64,000 bases of DNA from Erpobdella octoculata (GCA_963978895.1 OZ022238.1:8705355-8769354), one strand, 5' to 3'. Positions 24,367 through 40,086 are shown, counted from the stretch's first letter. A program made the numbers and translations. Notes: generated by a model not told the origin, from the sequence alone.

Positions 24367-27300
24367 AGAGCTGAAGAGCGACCGGGAGTGCAAGCATTAA
24401 ACTTTTAATAAAAAACCAAAATAATTTAAAAAGCAAAACAACGTTTGCTGGGTCAGCTAGTATATATATAATATCATTGAATAGTTTAATCCTTTTCTAA
24501 TTTTCCAGATTTTTTAGATATTTATTCAAAATCATCAAAACACTTAATTTTCATTGTCAGTTTGTATTTATGTTTGCAATTTGGCATAACACAACAATCA
24601 GCAGGGTCAGATAAGTGCGTGCAGGCACAAATAAAAATTATTACTCAATTGTACGCTGTCAGTCCTAAAGATCAAAAACCTTTTTACCTAAAATTATTAT
24701 TAGAAAAATTTTTATTGGCCAATTACATAAAACATTATGCTGCGTTTAATGTCGAAAAGAAAACATTGTCTCTACAGTGAGGTTATCAAAATGGGTCGGG
24801 CTGGAGTTATTGTGCCAAGCCTAGGAATTTTATGCCCTTAAAAATATCATGCGACGAAATCAGCACATACCTGGTCAGGTCGGGTCTGGCGCTTTGTGCC
24901 TTGATAAACGAGCCAGGCCTAGTAGCCAATGAGCCACAATTCAAAAAACCAGCCCATGTATGTATGTATATTGTATAAACATATGTATATTCGTCTTTTA
25001 CAAAAATCACATTACCCTTTCGTAAGCTTTGCAATTGCCAATAATTAATTTTTCTTCATTACATAAATAAATAAGTACATAAATAATCAACACAAAATTA
25101 TGCATATAGATTCAATACATAAAAATATAAAAAGAAGCCCAGTTAGAAGGAAGTATTGCTTGAAATTGTTCTTCAATATAGAAAATTAACCCCAGCAGCT
25201 TGGCAGTGGATAGGGTAGTTAAACTAGCCCGGCTGCTGGAAGGTTTCGCAGGTATGACTCCCACCGATGTGGGTGAGCCACCAGAGCCGCGTTCAAATTA
25301 ATCCAGTGAAGATGATTGAGACTGTGAAGGACAAGGTGGAGAAACAACAGCTAAAGGTTCTTAGAGGTCAGGAAGAGGAAATTGGCCTTATACTTGAGCA
25401 TATCTCTCAAGTCCTCAGAATTATTAAGAAAGTTTGGCTAACGGGGGCCACAAATAATGTGTGCATTGCAGTTTCAGAATGCACTTGTAGAAGAGATTGA
25501 GTCCTACAAAAGTCTCCTCATGCATATGAAAAGAATGCCCTAGCACTATTTATCTAGCCTATCTCAAAGTTCTTCAGTCGCACAGTCAGACACCCAATGC
25601 CTGGGCCTAATCTTCGGTTTATAACAAGAAAAGTGTTCCCATGCCTCAAAACAGATCTTAAAGCTTGCTCCCACCTGAAATTGTGAACTCTTTATCAGTG
25701 ATATTCAAGTTTGGTGTCTTAAATAGGTCCTCCAAGCTCTGACTACGATTTATTAACAAATAATGCTATTTCATGGAAACTAAATTAACATGATGGTCTA
25801 GAAACCACGATAAAAGAGGGATTAATGTACATAAAAAACATTGGTTATTAAAAATGACCAATGTCTTAGTATATATTAAAAATTAAAACCTGCAGTGATG
25901 GCACTCTGTTGTGGAATGTCGATTGCTAATTCTTTGAGGCTCTGAACGTATCTGATTGTATCGACAAGAGGAATCAAAAAGTTAAGACCCTAAGTGATAA
26001 TTAAAAATTAATGAAAATTAGTAATAATTTAAAAATTAATGAATAACAAATGTAGCATGCACTTATAATTTCTATACTCAAGATATTTATAATGGTAGAG
26101 TTGCTGTATCACACTAAAAAGACTTCTACACCACGTTTCCCTTTTACTTTCTCATCCTGAAGAGAAATTACACAATAATAACCAAATCAGTCATCTTAGG
26201 TGTTGGGTCAGGTGACACTATTGTCAATCAAACTGACAGCTACAAACTCTCCTCAATATAATTAGCCATACAATTTACAAATTGAACTTACTGGATCAAG
26301 GACCTTGTAGAACTTCCCAAACCTTTCCGCAATCCAGGCCTCCTGTTGGGGTACAAACAGAATGGCTGTGTTCATGGGCAGACCAGACCTATGCCTGGAC
26401 TGCTGAAAGGTCAAAGCCGGCGTAACCCTTGCTGCCAGAGAATTGGTCAGTGTCTTAGAAAAAAATGAGTTTGTATATTTACTGAGTTTTTTTATTATTA
26501 AAAATGATTTTATGATGGCAACATAAACTGTCGAAAGTATTAAATAATGCAAGTTGCATTTAACGAAATTTAGATAATACAAAAATTGTAAATCAATTTA
26601 CATGAAAATTAAATTAAAAAACAATCAGAATAATAAATTCTATTAATTAAAAACTAGCTACAAGGTATGCAGAACTTTATTTGACTAGAAGATGCAATTC
26701 CATCATATTTCACCATTATCATAAGTTCTAATAAATAAAAATAAATATTGATCAACTAAAAAAATCCTATAAATAACTGCTAAATGACACTCAGTTTAGT
26801 TATTTACTAAACTATTTTGAATTTTGTAATTTAGTGACTAAAATAACAATATACTAAAATCAATTCCATTTAAAACAGTTAATTGACATTTAGTCTAGTT
26901 TAGGTCATTTATTTTAAGCTTGTATTAATAGTATCTATCTATATAAACAAAAAATTCACCAACGCCCTACTTTATATTCGCTGGATTAAAAATTTCTGTT
27001 ATTTGCTGTGTTCATAGCAAGTTTGTTTTCCTGACTCAATAACCAATTTAACAATTTTACCAATTTAAATTAAGCTTTTGGCAACATAACAGTTTAGCTT
27101 ATTAGCTAAATGTCAATTAAACAACTGAAATCTGTCAATTGAATAGCTGTCAATATTAAAATATTTTTTCTCTTTGTGATAGTGCAAGAGAAGCTCAAAC
27201 GAACCAAAAGCATAAAACCACCAATTAGCCCTTATGTCATAACAAGTTTTTATTTAAAATTTATAAAAAAATTAAATTATTAATTTAATATTTCTATCGA

Positions 27301-28244
27301 TTTATTTTTTTTAGAAAGTTTGTAAGCTTTTCTTCTTGCGTTACTTCGCATATCGTTGTTTAACTTTAACAAGTATCCTATCAAAGCAGAAATAAATAGC
27401 TTTTCTTCATTAAAAAACTTCTTCAAAACATTTTACTATGATACTCTAATAAAACGTCGGACCGTATACCAATTTCTCCAAGCGAAACGAAATGTTAACA
27501 AACACTGGCGTGCATACGATCGGACAAACGAGTCTGGCTCACTGTGGATTGTCCAATTGTATGCTTCCCAGTGTTTGTTTACGTTTTGTTCTGCTGGGAA
27601 AATTTGGCATACGGTCTGACATTTTATTCGATAAATTTTTTATTTATTAAGTTATAGAAGCAAGAGTTACATCATTGGATTTGAAAATGAATTATCTAAA
27701 AACAGGCGTCTCGGATATTCCAAGTGCAGCAGTTAAAAACATGTTATAATTTCTCAAAGAAGAGCTAAGATAAGATTTATGTTATGCAATTTTCGTCGGA
27801 AAATCTTCGTTTTTGGCTTAAAAATTTTTTATTTGTGGAACCGAAGAAAAACCAATTATACCATAAGATTCCATTTTCAAAACCACATCCAACGATGTAT
27901 AGTACAGCCCCAGTGCCCAAAATTTAATTTGCACGGCCAGCAATATTGCTAACTTCACACACGTTGTTTACCACTTATTATAAGTGTTAAGACTCTTAAT
28001 ACTTTAAATATTCTTAAGACTCTTACTCTTAACTTAAAAGAGTAAGACTAGTAGTAATAAATACGCGTAGTGCGTAGAGGCCGTAGAGTATTAACACGCC
28101 TATGAACTACTTTTGCATAAAATTGCATCACCTATCAGAGTAAAAACAGTCATTTATAACATTTGCTAAAATCACACTAATATATAATACAAACGAAATT
28201 ACCTTATTAAGTAGCAGCCGACGAGTTAAAGCTAACGAATTCAT
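16762..28244 (-). CDS. STOML2: STOML2 (stomatin-like protein 2), 11 exons, complete
   Basis: Mitochondrial SPFH-family protein; family role is organising cardiolipin-rich inner-membrane domains and stabilising prohibitins. Exons in coding order: 28203-28244, 26292-26453, 25890-25989, 19925-19983, 19682-19814, 19522-19578, 19305-19397, 18784-18882, 18398-18477, 18017-18145, 16762-16842. The total is 344 residues against about 356 in human. Exon 1 encodes [14 protein letters not shown], a basic presequence without acidic residues. The SPFH core is plain: [76 protein letters not shown]. It is followed by the helical [13 protein letters not shown] region and [18 protein letters not shown]. Introns 8 and 10 use GC donors (CAAG/GCTTGT and CAG/GCAAGT), and only these keep the frame. 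The C-terminal exon is short and divergent. Intron 3 (19984-25889) is packed with mobile elements and carries an akirin-like ORF. Confidence 0.93.
17281..17453 (-). mobile_element. tRNA-derived SINE (different head, family A body) in STOML2 intron 10
   Basis: The minus strand starts GAGACGCCGTAGCACAGTGG and has a B-box-like GGGTTCAAATCTC. Its body contains TTCCTTTGAGCAAGGAATTC followed by CACTGCTCAGG. That is the same body motif as the copies at 10.6 and 45.8 kb, but the tRNA-like head is different. Confidence 0.65.
20150..20240. repeat. Left copy of a direct repeat flanking the Helitron remnant
   Basis: About 80 bp starting TTTAGATTCAAACATTTTAG and continuing through GTTGACTCAAATAAAGAGAC. 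It matches the segment at about 20945-21022 in the same orientation with scattered substitutions. The two copies bracket the helicase remnant, so they may be parts of one mobile element. Confidence 0.5.
20423..20886 (-). pseudogene. Helitron Pif1-like helicase C-terminal remnant
   Basis: Reading the minus strand from 20886, one frame encodes [16 protein letters not shown], then [21 protein letters not shown] shifted frame then gives [16 protein letters not shown], a stop, [20 protein letters not shown] and [11 protein letters not shown]. These are hallmark C-terminal motifs of the Pif1-family helicase of Helitron rolling-circle transposons, which normally read [17 protein letters not shown] and HGQLYVALSR. 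A frameshift near the middle and the stop after NKSQG show it is dead. No Rep nuclease domain is present nearby. Confidence 0.85.
20940..21022. repeat. Right copy of the direct repeat flanking the Helitron remnant
   Basis: Starts TTTAGATTCAAAAATTTTAG and continues GTTGACTCAGATAAAAAGGC. It parallels the copy at about 20172-20250. A short TA run and the triplet 'acggct' precede it. Confidence 0.5.
21640..22113 (-). CDS. Akirin-like protein, intronless, nested in STOML2 intron 3
   Basis: An uninterrupted 157-residue ORF. The N-terminus [19 protein letters not shown] followed by a basic cluster RPMKRMKL matches the akirin start (MAC.TLKR..D.., then a nuclear localisation signal). The C-terminal 60 residues ([20 protein letters not shown], then [18 protein letters not shown]) align with the conserved akirin helical region, and the ending NYLS parallels the canonical SYVS. 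Known role of the family: nuclear adaptors linking transcription factors to chromatin remodellers, and proteasome nuclear import for AKIRIN2. It is shorter than typical akirins (about 190-203 residues) because the middle is reduced. Absence of introns, strong divergence and mobile-element surroundings suggest a retrocopy or fast-evolving paralogue. The frame is intact, so it may be functional. No clear A-tail or target duplication is seen. Confidence 0.75.
   Translation of the reverse strand: MACVAVTKRPFELDSEFDFSFERPMKRMKLCNEDTNYSLNGKFQRPYPTMAVPMQPYKPYTPMLVFSNASCTAIRKRRHSTEMLLSNCKKLKEQPVLQVETANKVCEEFILEHEKNIRVKFEELFLKKLSEQHEQLVSCTEKLLNKRSMNLFENYLS
22236..22331. repeat. (TA)n microsatellite
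   Basis: About 75 bp of uninterrupted TA, then an imperfect continuation, just upstream of the akirin-like ORF on its own strand. Confidence 0.95.
22375..22436 (-). mobile_element. SINE family A body fragment
   Basis: The plus-strand phrase GAAAGGGTACTTGCAGAGGC followed by CATTTATAGGCGCCTACCC matches the 3' body of the SINE at 10.56-10.72 kb (GAAAGGGTCCTTTGCAGAGG then CGTTTATAGGCGCCTACCC). The tRNA-like head is missing. Confidence 0.7.
22445..22603 (+). mobile_element. 5' part of a dispersed Helitron-like repeat, split by the Mutator-like element
   Basis: Contains CCGATTACCATGAAATTTG and the near-inverted AAATTTCATAAAAATCGG. This arrangement is common at the start of abundant invertebrate non-autonomous repeats. 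Downstream of the inserted Mutator-like element, 24366-24462 ends in GGGTCAGCTAGT, which resembles a Helitron-type 3' terminus (CTAGT end). I infer that the two parts once formed one element. Confidence 0.45.
22674..23065 (+). repeat. Left terminal inverted repeat of the MULE
   Basis: Begins with the block AATTCGTCGCAAAGCCG and ends near GAATGTGATTTTGTATCGC. It is the reverse complement of 23933-24305. Confidence 0.85.
23181..23370 (+). other. Exon-like open block inside the MULE
   Basis: About 63 codons open without a stop, preceded by a good acceptor (TTTTCTCAG) and followed by a consensus donor (A/GTAAGT). It encodes a sequence including [20 protein letters not shown] and [17 protein letters not shown] do not recognise it as transposase. 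It could be a decayed transposase exon or captured host sequence. Short candidate introns (23119-23180, 23371-23430) bracket it. Confidence 0.35.
23442..23804 (+). pseudogene. MULE transposase C-terminal fragment
   Basis: A 119-codon open frame starting [20 protein letters not shown], followed by [19 protein letters not shown]. This matches the conserved tail of animal MULE/FLYWCH-associated transposases (YI..TW.....W....W.VF...RTNNDVEGWHNRLN). The catalytic DDE core and zinc finger that normally precede it are absent. It is a fragment, although its own frame is undamaged. Confidence 0.8.
23933..24305 (-). repeat. Right terminal inverted repeat of the MULE
   Basis: Reverse complement of the left arm. 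Its reverse strand shares TTCGTCGCAAAGCCGTTTCG, CATTTGGCGGTCTAGTGG (as read on plus) and the inner GAATGTGATTTT..ATCGC edge. Confidence 0.85.
24366..24462 (+). mobile_element. 3' end of a dispersed Helitron-like repeat
   Basis: Ends CAACGTTTGCTGGGTCAGCTAGT before a TA-rich run. The CTAGT end after a short C/G-rich block resembles Helitron-type 3' termini. See the partner piece at 22445-22603. Confidence 0.4.
25190..25700 (+). repeat. Possible SINE- or LINE-derived segment in STOML2 intron 3
   Basis: A tRNA-like start (GGATAGGGTAGTTAAACTAG, with a B-box-like GGTATGACTCCC about 50 bp later) is followed by a charged, coiled-coil-like open stretch at about 25312-25500 ([20 protein letters not shown]). 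It is unlike the surrounding AT-rich intron. I cannot name the family; a decayed retroelement is most likely. Confidence 0.3.
27450..27632. mobile_element. Foldback MITE in STOML2 intron 1
   Basis: Two arms of about 75 bp are reverse complements with mismatches. The left arm AATAAAACGTCGGACCGTAT continues to about 27535. The right arm, read in reverse, gives AATAAAATGTCAGACCGTAT. They meet around TCTGGCTCACTGTGGATTG. The element is non-coding and about 180 bp in total, typical of a foldback MITE. No target duplication is assigned. Confidence 0.7.
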
Positions 28245-28907
28245 TTTCAGTGCTTGTTATAATGTTAGAGTTCTGCATAAACCGCGACAGAGCGATATAT
28301 GGACAACGTGCAAAGAACCGTGTATTTGCACACTTTAAATTATGAAGTCAGTGACCTATGGTTCAGTCGGTAAAAAAGCGCGGCTGTCAAGTTTAAAAAA
28401 AACTTATTAAGTTACAGTAAAATGTGCTTAAAATTGATTGCTTGATGGATTAATGCTCAAAGCATGGACTCTACATGGACTGGGTTTCGTTTTAGAGTTA
28501 TCCAAACGGACCGGACTGTACCAGGCCTGAAGGAAATTTATGGCGTACCGTCCCGGTTGCCTTTCCGTTCCCGCTTGCTCTCCTGTTCTCGTTCCCGCTC
28601 ATTATCCAGTTCTCGCTCTCCGGTTCCCGTTCCCGCTTGCATTATGAACGATCTCATTTTTTTCACAAAAACCTTCATCTACTGACTTGAAATGTTTTGT
28701 AAAAATTTTATTACAATCAAATAAAATTAAAGTTATAGTTTCAAATTTAAAGAATTGAGCGATTTGAGATGTTTTACAGCAAAAAGATCTATTGTTATTA
28801 TACAGTGTACTTAGTGTTTTCTATGTAGGCGATAATAGTAAAAATTGAGGCGTGTTTTTGCGCAAAAGTTTTTAATATTTTACTGGTTGCTGGTAGAAAG
28901 GCAAAAA
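28245..28907. promoter_or_regulatory. Probable bidirectional promoter between STOML2 and NSUN5
   Basis: The two start codons face away from each other 663 bp apart, so both promoters must lie in or overlap this segment (inference from gene layout). A pyrimidine-rich degenerate repeat, with words such as TTCCCGCTTGCTCTCC, runs about 28540-28640 and is richer in C+G than its surroundings. I see no canonical TATA box. Confidence 0.55.
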
Positions 28908-34358
<5,451 letters not shown>

Positions 34359-35042
34359 TATATCAAATTAGAATTGTTTTTTTGCTTGGATTTGTACTTG
34401 AATTAATTATTAAAATAATTATATATTTTATCTTGTTAGTGTCAAAATTAAAATTGCTAACTAAATTCCCGGTCACTCTTTCACTCGCGTTCCCGTTAGC
34501 TTGTCCGCTCACTCGCTCTACCGCTCTCGTTTGTTTACCTGCTTAATTTTTCGCTCCCGCATGGTCTCGTGCTCCTTTTCATTCTTCCTATATCTCCTAT
34601 TTTTTTTGTCCATAAAACGTAAATAGATTTGTTAAAACCTTCTTTAAACTTCGTTAGGTAAACCAAATTTGAATTTTTTTTATGCAATAACCTTTGATGT
34701 TCGTACTTCGTACATAGTCACTTTTGTCCTGGGAGGTTTTCAGTTGTGAAGAATTTTAAAAAAATTGAAAACTTCCCTATATTTTTCTCTTCTTTGAGAT
34801 CTACCTCCATGCCAATTTCGAATTTTTTTGGAAAAAGTACTTGCAACTACCCTTTTCCCGGTCATCAACTTTTTTTGAAGGAAAAGTAAAAAGGGTTACG
34901 AAAATTTTCGGAAAAATTTCCCCAAAGGTTTTTTGAAATAACGTTCCTGGATACCTCATGCTAATGTAGTTGAAAGGCAATTAGATGAATACACTGATAC
35001 TATGGTAATAGTCTCCCTCTTATGTGTGTGTCTGTGTGGCGA
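34359..35042. other. NSUN5 3' flank and AT-rich repeat debris
   Basis: Contains a pyrimidine-rich stretch (34466-34570) with words shared with the NSUN5 upstream region (GTTCCCGTTAGC versus GTTCCCGCTTGC). A stretch at 34826-34900 (TTTGGAAAAAGTACTTGCAA, GGTCATCAACTTTTTT) belongs to the hAT-like MITE family. No gene is seen. Confidence 0.4.
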
Positions 35043-35202
35043 GCTCAAACTGTTATGGCCATTGTTTCTATGTTGTGGCGTGTTCCAACTACAACTGCCC
35101 CAGTTGAAAGATTTTTTTTCTCAGTGTGTGTGGATTATGAGACCTCGTCGTAGCAAAATGTCTGAAATATGGCTAGAAACATTAATGTTTTTCAAATGTA
35201 AT
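35043..35202 (+). pseudogene. hAT transposase C-terminal remnant
   Basis: One frame encodes LWRVPTTTAPVERFF. After a frameshift in a T-run (about 35111-35119) another gives SQCVWIMRPRRSKMSEIWLE and then TLMFFKCN. Together they match the hAT-family dimerisation region (P.TSAP.ERVFS...G.I..P.R..M....LE.L.FLKCN). The frameshift disables it. The hAT-like terminal repeat GCTGAAATGACACCCCTG at about 35398-35418 may be the 3' end of the same element. Confidence 0.75.
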
Positions 35203-35873
35203 CAAAGTCAACGTCTCGTCTCGTCTTGCCTCGGCCTTGGGCTAAAAATTAATTGCCTTGTCTTGCTATGTATAATCAACGTCTCTGTCTTGAAAAAGGT
35301 CTTTGTCCCATCTCTGGTAGAAGAAAAATATAGCATTACAAACATACAATTTTTAAATCTGTGGGTTTTCTAAAAATTGTGCCATCCCCTAAGGTTTTGC
35401 TGAAATGACACCCCTGGTTTGACGAAGACTTGATACGATGCCTCAGATGCGGTTTTTCCCATACCTAAAGCACGGATGATGGTGATTATTATGTGTCTTA
35501 AAAATGCGACAGTTATGAATACCTAATGCTAACTGTTAGTTTCCCCAACTAACTGTCAATTACAAATAATTCTTTCATTGTAGGTGCATGTTTGATACCT
35601 GTATTAAACAATCCCGGTGCTTGGGTTGTTTGTTACAGTTGAATGCCATAGAATTTGATTTTTTTATATAAATTAAATACAAAATTCAGTTTTTTCTATA
35701 TTTTAAGATATGACTAGTAAATTGCTTAATTCATACAAAATTTATGGCTATGATTGTCTTTAACGTAACAACTTTATTTCTAAATTTGAAAAAAAAAATG
35801 CAACATACAACCCAGTATCCCCTACTTTTTTCAAACTGTATATGTAACCAAGTTTCTTAAATGAAGCAGTCGC

Positions 35874-36340
35874 TCAAGTACGGATCTAGGGGGATGCATC
35901 CATGCACCGGATGGGGGATGCATCAATTAAAATACCCGGTTTTTGGAAAGTGACCGTAGTTTAAAGTAAAATTTTTAACAAATACCTACGACTACACCCT
36001 CGTCATCAGCTTTTTTTAAAAGAAGAAAGTCTGATTCTTTAAAGATTTTTTGGAAAAATAACTTCTACGACGTCCCCCCCCTCCCCGGTTTTCAGCATAT
36101 TTAGTAATTTTTTTAAAGTGACGTACCTGTATCCCCCAACCAAACATTTTTGGATCCGTGCTCTGCCTTCCTCAGGTCACCGACCATTGTTGGAAAAGTA
36201 AGGAGTTGAATACTTATTAGAAAATAAGCTATGTCTACTCTCCCGATTATCCTCCAATCTTGGAACACCTGGAAGAGAACTTGACTACTTATTAGCTTTT
36301 TTAGATCAACCCCACCCCGAGAATTCCAGGATCTGCCACT
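35874..36340. mobile_element. hAT-like MITE copies
   Basis: The left end is GTACGGATCTAGGGGGATGC. A matching inverted end TTTTTGGATCCGTGCTC lies at about 36149-36165, and a second end AGGATCTGCCACT at 36328-36340 may belong to an adjacent copy. Inside are TACCTACGACTACACCCTCG and TCATCAGCTTTTTTTAAAAG, shared with copies at 12.7, 34.8 and 46.2 kb. Confidence 0.55.
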
Positions 36341-39300
36341 TGATACGAATATTGTGCATACATTTTAAAACTTAATTACTAGCTAACTATATAAAATTCA
36401 TATTAGATCCATGCATATACTTTATTGTAAATTCCCAGATTCAGTCGGCTGGATATCGAGCTGCATTCGAATATCGGGTGCGTTGTGGAAAATCTGAAAA
36501 AGGATTTTTCAAAGTCAGCTTTTTTATTACGTACCTGGTTTGAATTCATTGCAACTTCTGTTTAAAAAATAAATTATTAACATGTGCAAACATCAGGTTG
36601 AACATAAAAGTCGTTTATTATATTAAACCTGAAAAGGCAGCTTCAAAAATAGTAAAATTCAATAAAAAAGGTTGAATCGAGTAAAGTTTTATGACATAAT
36701 CTCCTGGTGATGGGAGAGAAGCTGAGGAAGAGATCTCCAAATTCCTCATAAGAGCCTCTTTCTGGAAAATTTTTCCGCCCTTCTCCGTCCTTTCCTCACT
36801 CTTCATTCATCCCCTTTTCGCTTTTGATGGCTTGTTCGGGTGATAAAACGGCTATAAATTAGTACGAAGTTTAAATTGGTTTTCCCCAATGTCGCATGGC
36901 TGGCATGCAACCGACCACCCGTCATCAAGCCGCTTGTTAGCAGCCCGAGCATGCACACAGACATAACTGCACGTTGGAATGTGTGCGTGAGTTTAGTACA
37001 AAGAAAAAGTAGTTTTTTGCTTCTGTGCGTGTGTGTGTCTTATAACCGGAAGAAAATGGAGGTGTTTAGACTGAAGAAATAGATTAAAGATAGAATAAAC
37101 TTGTCCTTTGGTGGTACTAAATAGAAAGAGAAATGGGTGAATGAAATTAAAAGATAAACAAACATCTTGTTCCTCACTGACTTTCTGATTGTTACGAATC
37201 TATTTGTCAACTGATTTTTTCTGCCTTCTTCCTAACACATCTCCAATCAATTTTTTGTTAAACCGATCAAAATGTTTCTCATTATCTATCACACTCTTGC
37301 TGTTTTCCCTTCATCTTTTTTCCGTTTCTGAATTTTTTCCTTTTTCACTTTTGACATTCCCCTCCCGAAAAGTGAATTAAAAACTCGCAAGTTCGTCACG
37401 CATGGCCGACCTCAACGTGTTACCGTTTCACGGACGAGCGACCACGAATGGCTACAATAATTTCACTTTAAGTTCTTTATCCATCCATCTCTCTGTCATC
37501 CATCTCGCTGTTCCACGATCTCTCCATCCCCGCCCCTCTCTTTCCCCACCCCGGTAGTGTTCACAGCGTGCTCAACGGCCTGAACGGTCTGCATGTTTGT
37601 TAGCCTCAATGGCGAAATGCGAGCGTAAAACGACGGAGGCGGGCGATCGTAAAGTCGGGAGGCGTTTTTTTGCCTGCTCATCCAAGCGCAGCCGAATACT
37701 TACCGCAGGCCTAATTTTGTCTCTCTTTCCGCTACGCTTGATTGCGCGGTAATGCAGAACCTCCGGGGATGTGCGATCTGTGCACTTTGTTGAGCGGCAC
37801 TGGGGGTTTAATTGATTTTTTGATTTGATGGGAAAATCTAAAAAAATAGTGTAGTTTTATCAGAAATTTTTCAGAAATTTTTTATAAAATAATTTAGCCC
37901 AATCCCCATCTTCATCCTTACAATTTTCGCGACCAGCGTCATTCAAACCAATTCAAAGTAATATAAATAAAACCATCAAATTGATTCATCCAGGAATGAA
38001 TGACCTTTGAACCCGTCTGTGATTAATCGTTTCGTTCTACTTGACCAATCACAGAAATGAAACCATCCAGGTAGGTTCCTCGTCTCTTGGTAATTTGTTT
38101 ACAAATAAGGACAAAATTGAGTCAGCGTAACAATTTCTTCAGAAGAGCAAGTTGCTGATTTGGTGGTTATGGTGATTTGATAAGGTGGTTGTTAACCTTA
38201 GTTATAAGTTGTTATTTGTTGTGCTGATATGGTAAATCGGTGACTGTGGTGATAGCGATGGCGACTGGAGCAATGGGAGGTTTGTCTCATTTGGGAATAT
38301 CACTGGGAAACATCCTGTGAAGATGAAGGTTTCATTCACTTAAAAGAAATTCAAATTAGGTAGGCGGAACTGATCTCGTTAGGAAGGAAATGAGACAAGC
38401 GACAGTCGTTGTGGGCGAAGTAATGGTTGTGATGCAACGAGGCGGGGTTCCAATGGTGGATATGGAAATGGTAGTGGTGGTAAGGTCATCGTCATACCAG
38501 TTGGGATTTGTGCAACTGGTTGTCATGCTGATATGTATTTACGCCAATATGATTGATTTGAAGTGTTTGGAGCTTAAAAGTTTATTAGTTAGCATATTCA
38601 TGTAGTTCTAGATAACTTGCAGATGAAAACAATTTTCAGCGTTGACCATCTTGGGCACACAGTTCTATCAGCAGAGTGCATTAAGCCTGTGTTTATTATT
38701 CATTAAACCCGTGTTTATTATTGTTGATCCTTAATGATTATTAAGAACAACACAACAATTTCACAGAAATGAAATTTTTTTAATAAAAAAATCAGTTTAA
38801 TTCTATCAATTAATGTCCTTCTATGATTTTTATGCATAAATAGTTATTCAGTATGTAATCCACAATAGTTTGATGACAGGTTAAATAATATATTGTTTTA
38901 TAAAATAATGAAAATGTAGATAAGCAAGAAAAAGTTTCTGATTAACAAATTTTTCTAAACACAAGTGACACTGATCTCTTCTGATCAGTTAGAATAAAAA
39001 CCATCTCTGCTGGTTTTTTAAGTCATCTTCTGTTAACACTATTAAAAACTTTCAAGCTTCACTTGACATTGGCTGGTCAAACTCCATCTCCTTCATTTCA
39101 TTGACTTAAAATAAAATTTATTTCACACCATGTAACTCTGTTGACAAATCATGCACCAACATAAAATAATTTGTTAGCAATACTGATAGGATACTTTTGA
39201 TTAAAATCATTGTTTTTGTAATTGTGTCTACAGGTTTCGACGACGTATGCCCAAGATGGTTAACTGCGTCTATTTTTCGCGACCCATCACAAACCACTTG

Positions 39301-39403
39301 AAAGGATAAATTTTCTGACCCAACCCACAACTAGATTTTTTTTGTTAATTAGAATTGTTCGTCACTATTTTTCAACCCAACTCACGCATGTGTCAAAAAA
39401 TTA
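36341..39403. other. Gene-less stretch with a locally CpG-rich core
   Basis: No conserved coding exon is recognised. About 36.85-37.80 kb is richer in G+C and CpG than the rest of the window (for example GCGGGCGATCGTAAAGTCGG and CTACGCTTGATTGCGCGG). On the minus strand it contains a consensus splice donor, CG/GTAAGT, with the exon side ending at 37704. A 5' exon or promoter of an unseen minus-strand gene is possible. From 38.15 to 38.50 kb there is GGT/GGTTGT-rich simple sequence. Confidence 0.35.
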
Positions 39404-39762
39404 CCCAACCCAACCCAACCCAACCCAATCCAACCCAACCCAACCCAACCCAACCCAACCCGACACGACACGACACGACACGACACGACACGACACGACA
39501 CGACCCGACCCGACCCAACACAACACAACACAACACAACACAACACAACACAACACAACACAACACAACACAACACAACACAACACAACACAACACAACA
39601 CAACACAACACAACACAACACAACACAACACAACACAACACAACACAACACAACACAACACAACACAACACAACACAACACAACACAACACAACACGACC
39701 CGACCCAACCCAACACAACACAACACAACACGACCCGACCCAACCCAACCCAACCCAACCCA
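39404..39762 (+). repeat. Mosaic pentanucleotide array (CCCAA / CACGA / CCCGA / CACAA)
   Basis: About 70 tandem 5-bp units in ordered blocks: CCCAA, then CACGA, CCCGA and a long CACAA run. A short mix of CCCGA, CCCAA and CACAA follows, ending in CCCAA again. Units differ only at two positions, and all four combinations occur. Long open frames in several phases are a by-product of the 5-bp period and absence of stops. It is not a known metazoan telomere repeat. Confidence 0.97.
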
Positions 39763-40086
39763 AGTTATCTAAAACTACATGGCATTTTGTTTTATATTTA
39801 TTTTAATAAAATGAAAAATGGATTTGTATTGTTTCTTCAAGTTGAATTTAAGCAATGGTTCTAAATCAATTATTTTCTATTAGAAGCATATCCATTACAT
39901 GCCGAAAGTGATGCTAATTATGTTGATGATGGTGATGATGATGATGCAGCTGTTGAATGAATAAACATTTCTGTAGGCCCGGATGCTAAAAATGTCATCA
40001 ATTCTTTAAAAAGAAGTCAATTTTTTTCCTAATTTGGTTTTTTGAAGGGTAGAGAATATTTTTCTTGAAATTAAATTTTTATTTCA

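Noticed and set aside
25267..25500. Coiled-coil-like frame considered as a gene nested in STOML2 intron 3
   Set aside because: Short, follows a tRNA-like start and lacks splice sites or a known domain; more likely decayed retroelement sequence.
28845..28907. Upstream extension of NSUN5 (MRRVFAQKF-type start)
   Set aside because: The upstream in-frame start would be TTG; the first ATG at 28908 gives the expected NSUN5 N-terminus.
39404..39762. Telomeric repeat
   Set aside because: Units are CCCAA/CACAA types, not TTAGGG or TTAGG, and the array is internal and mosaic.
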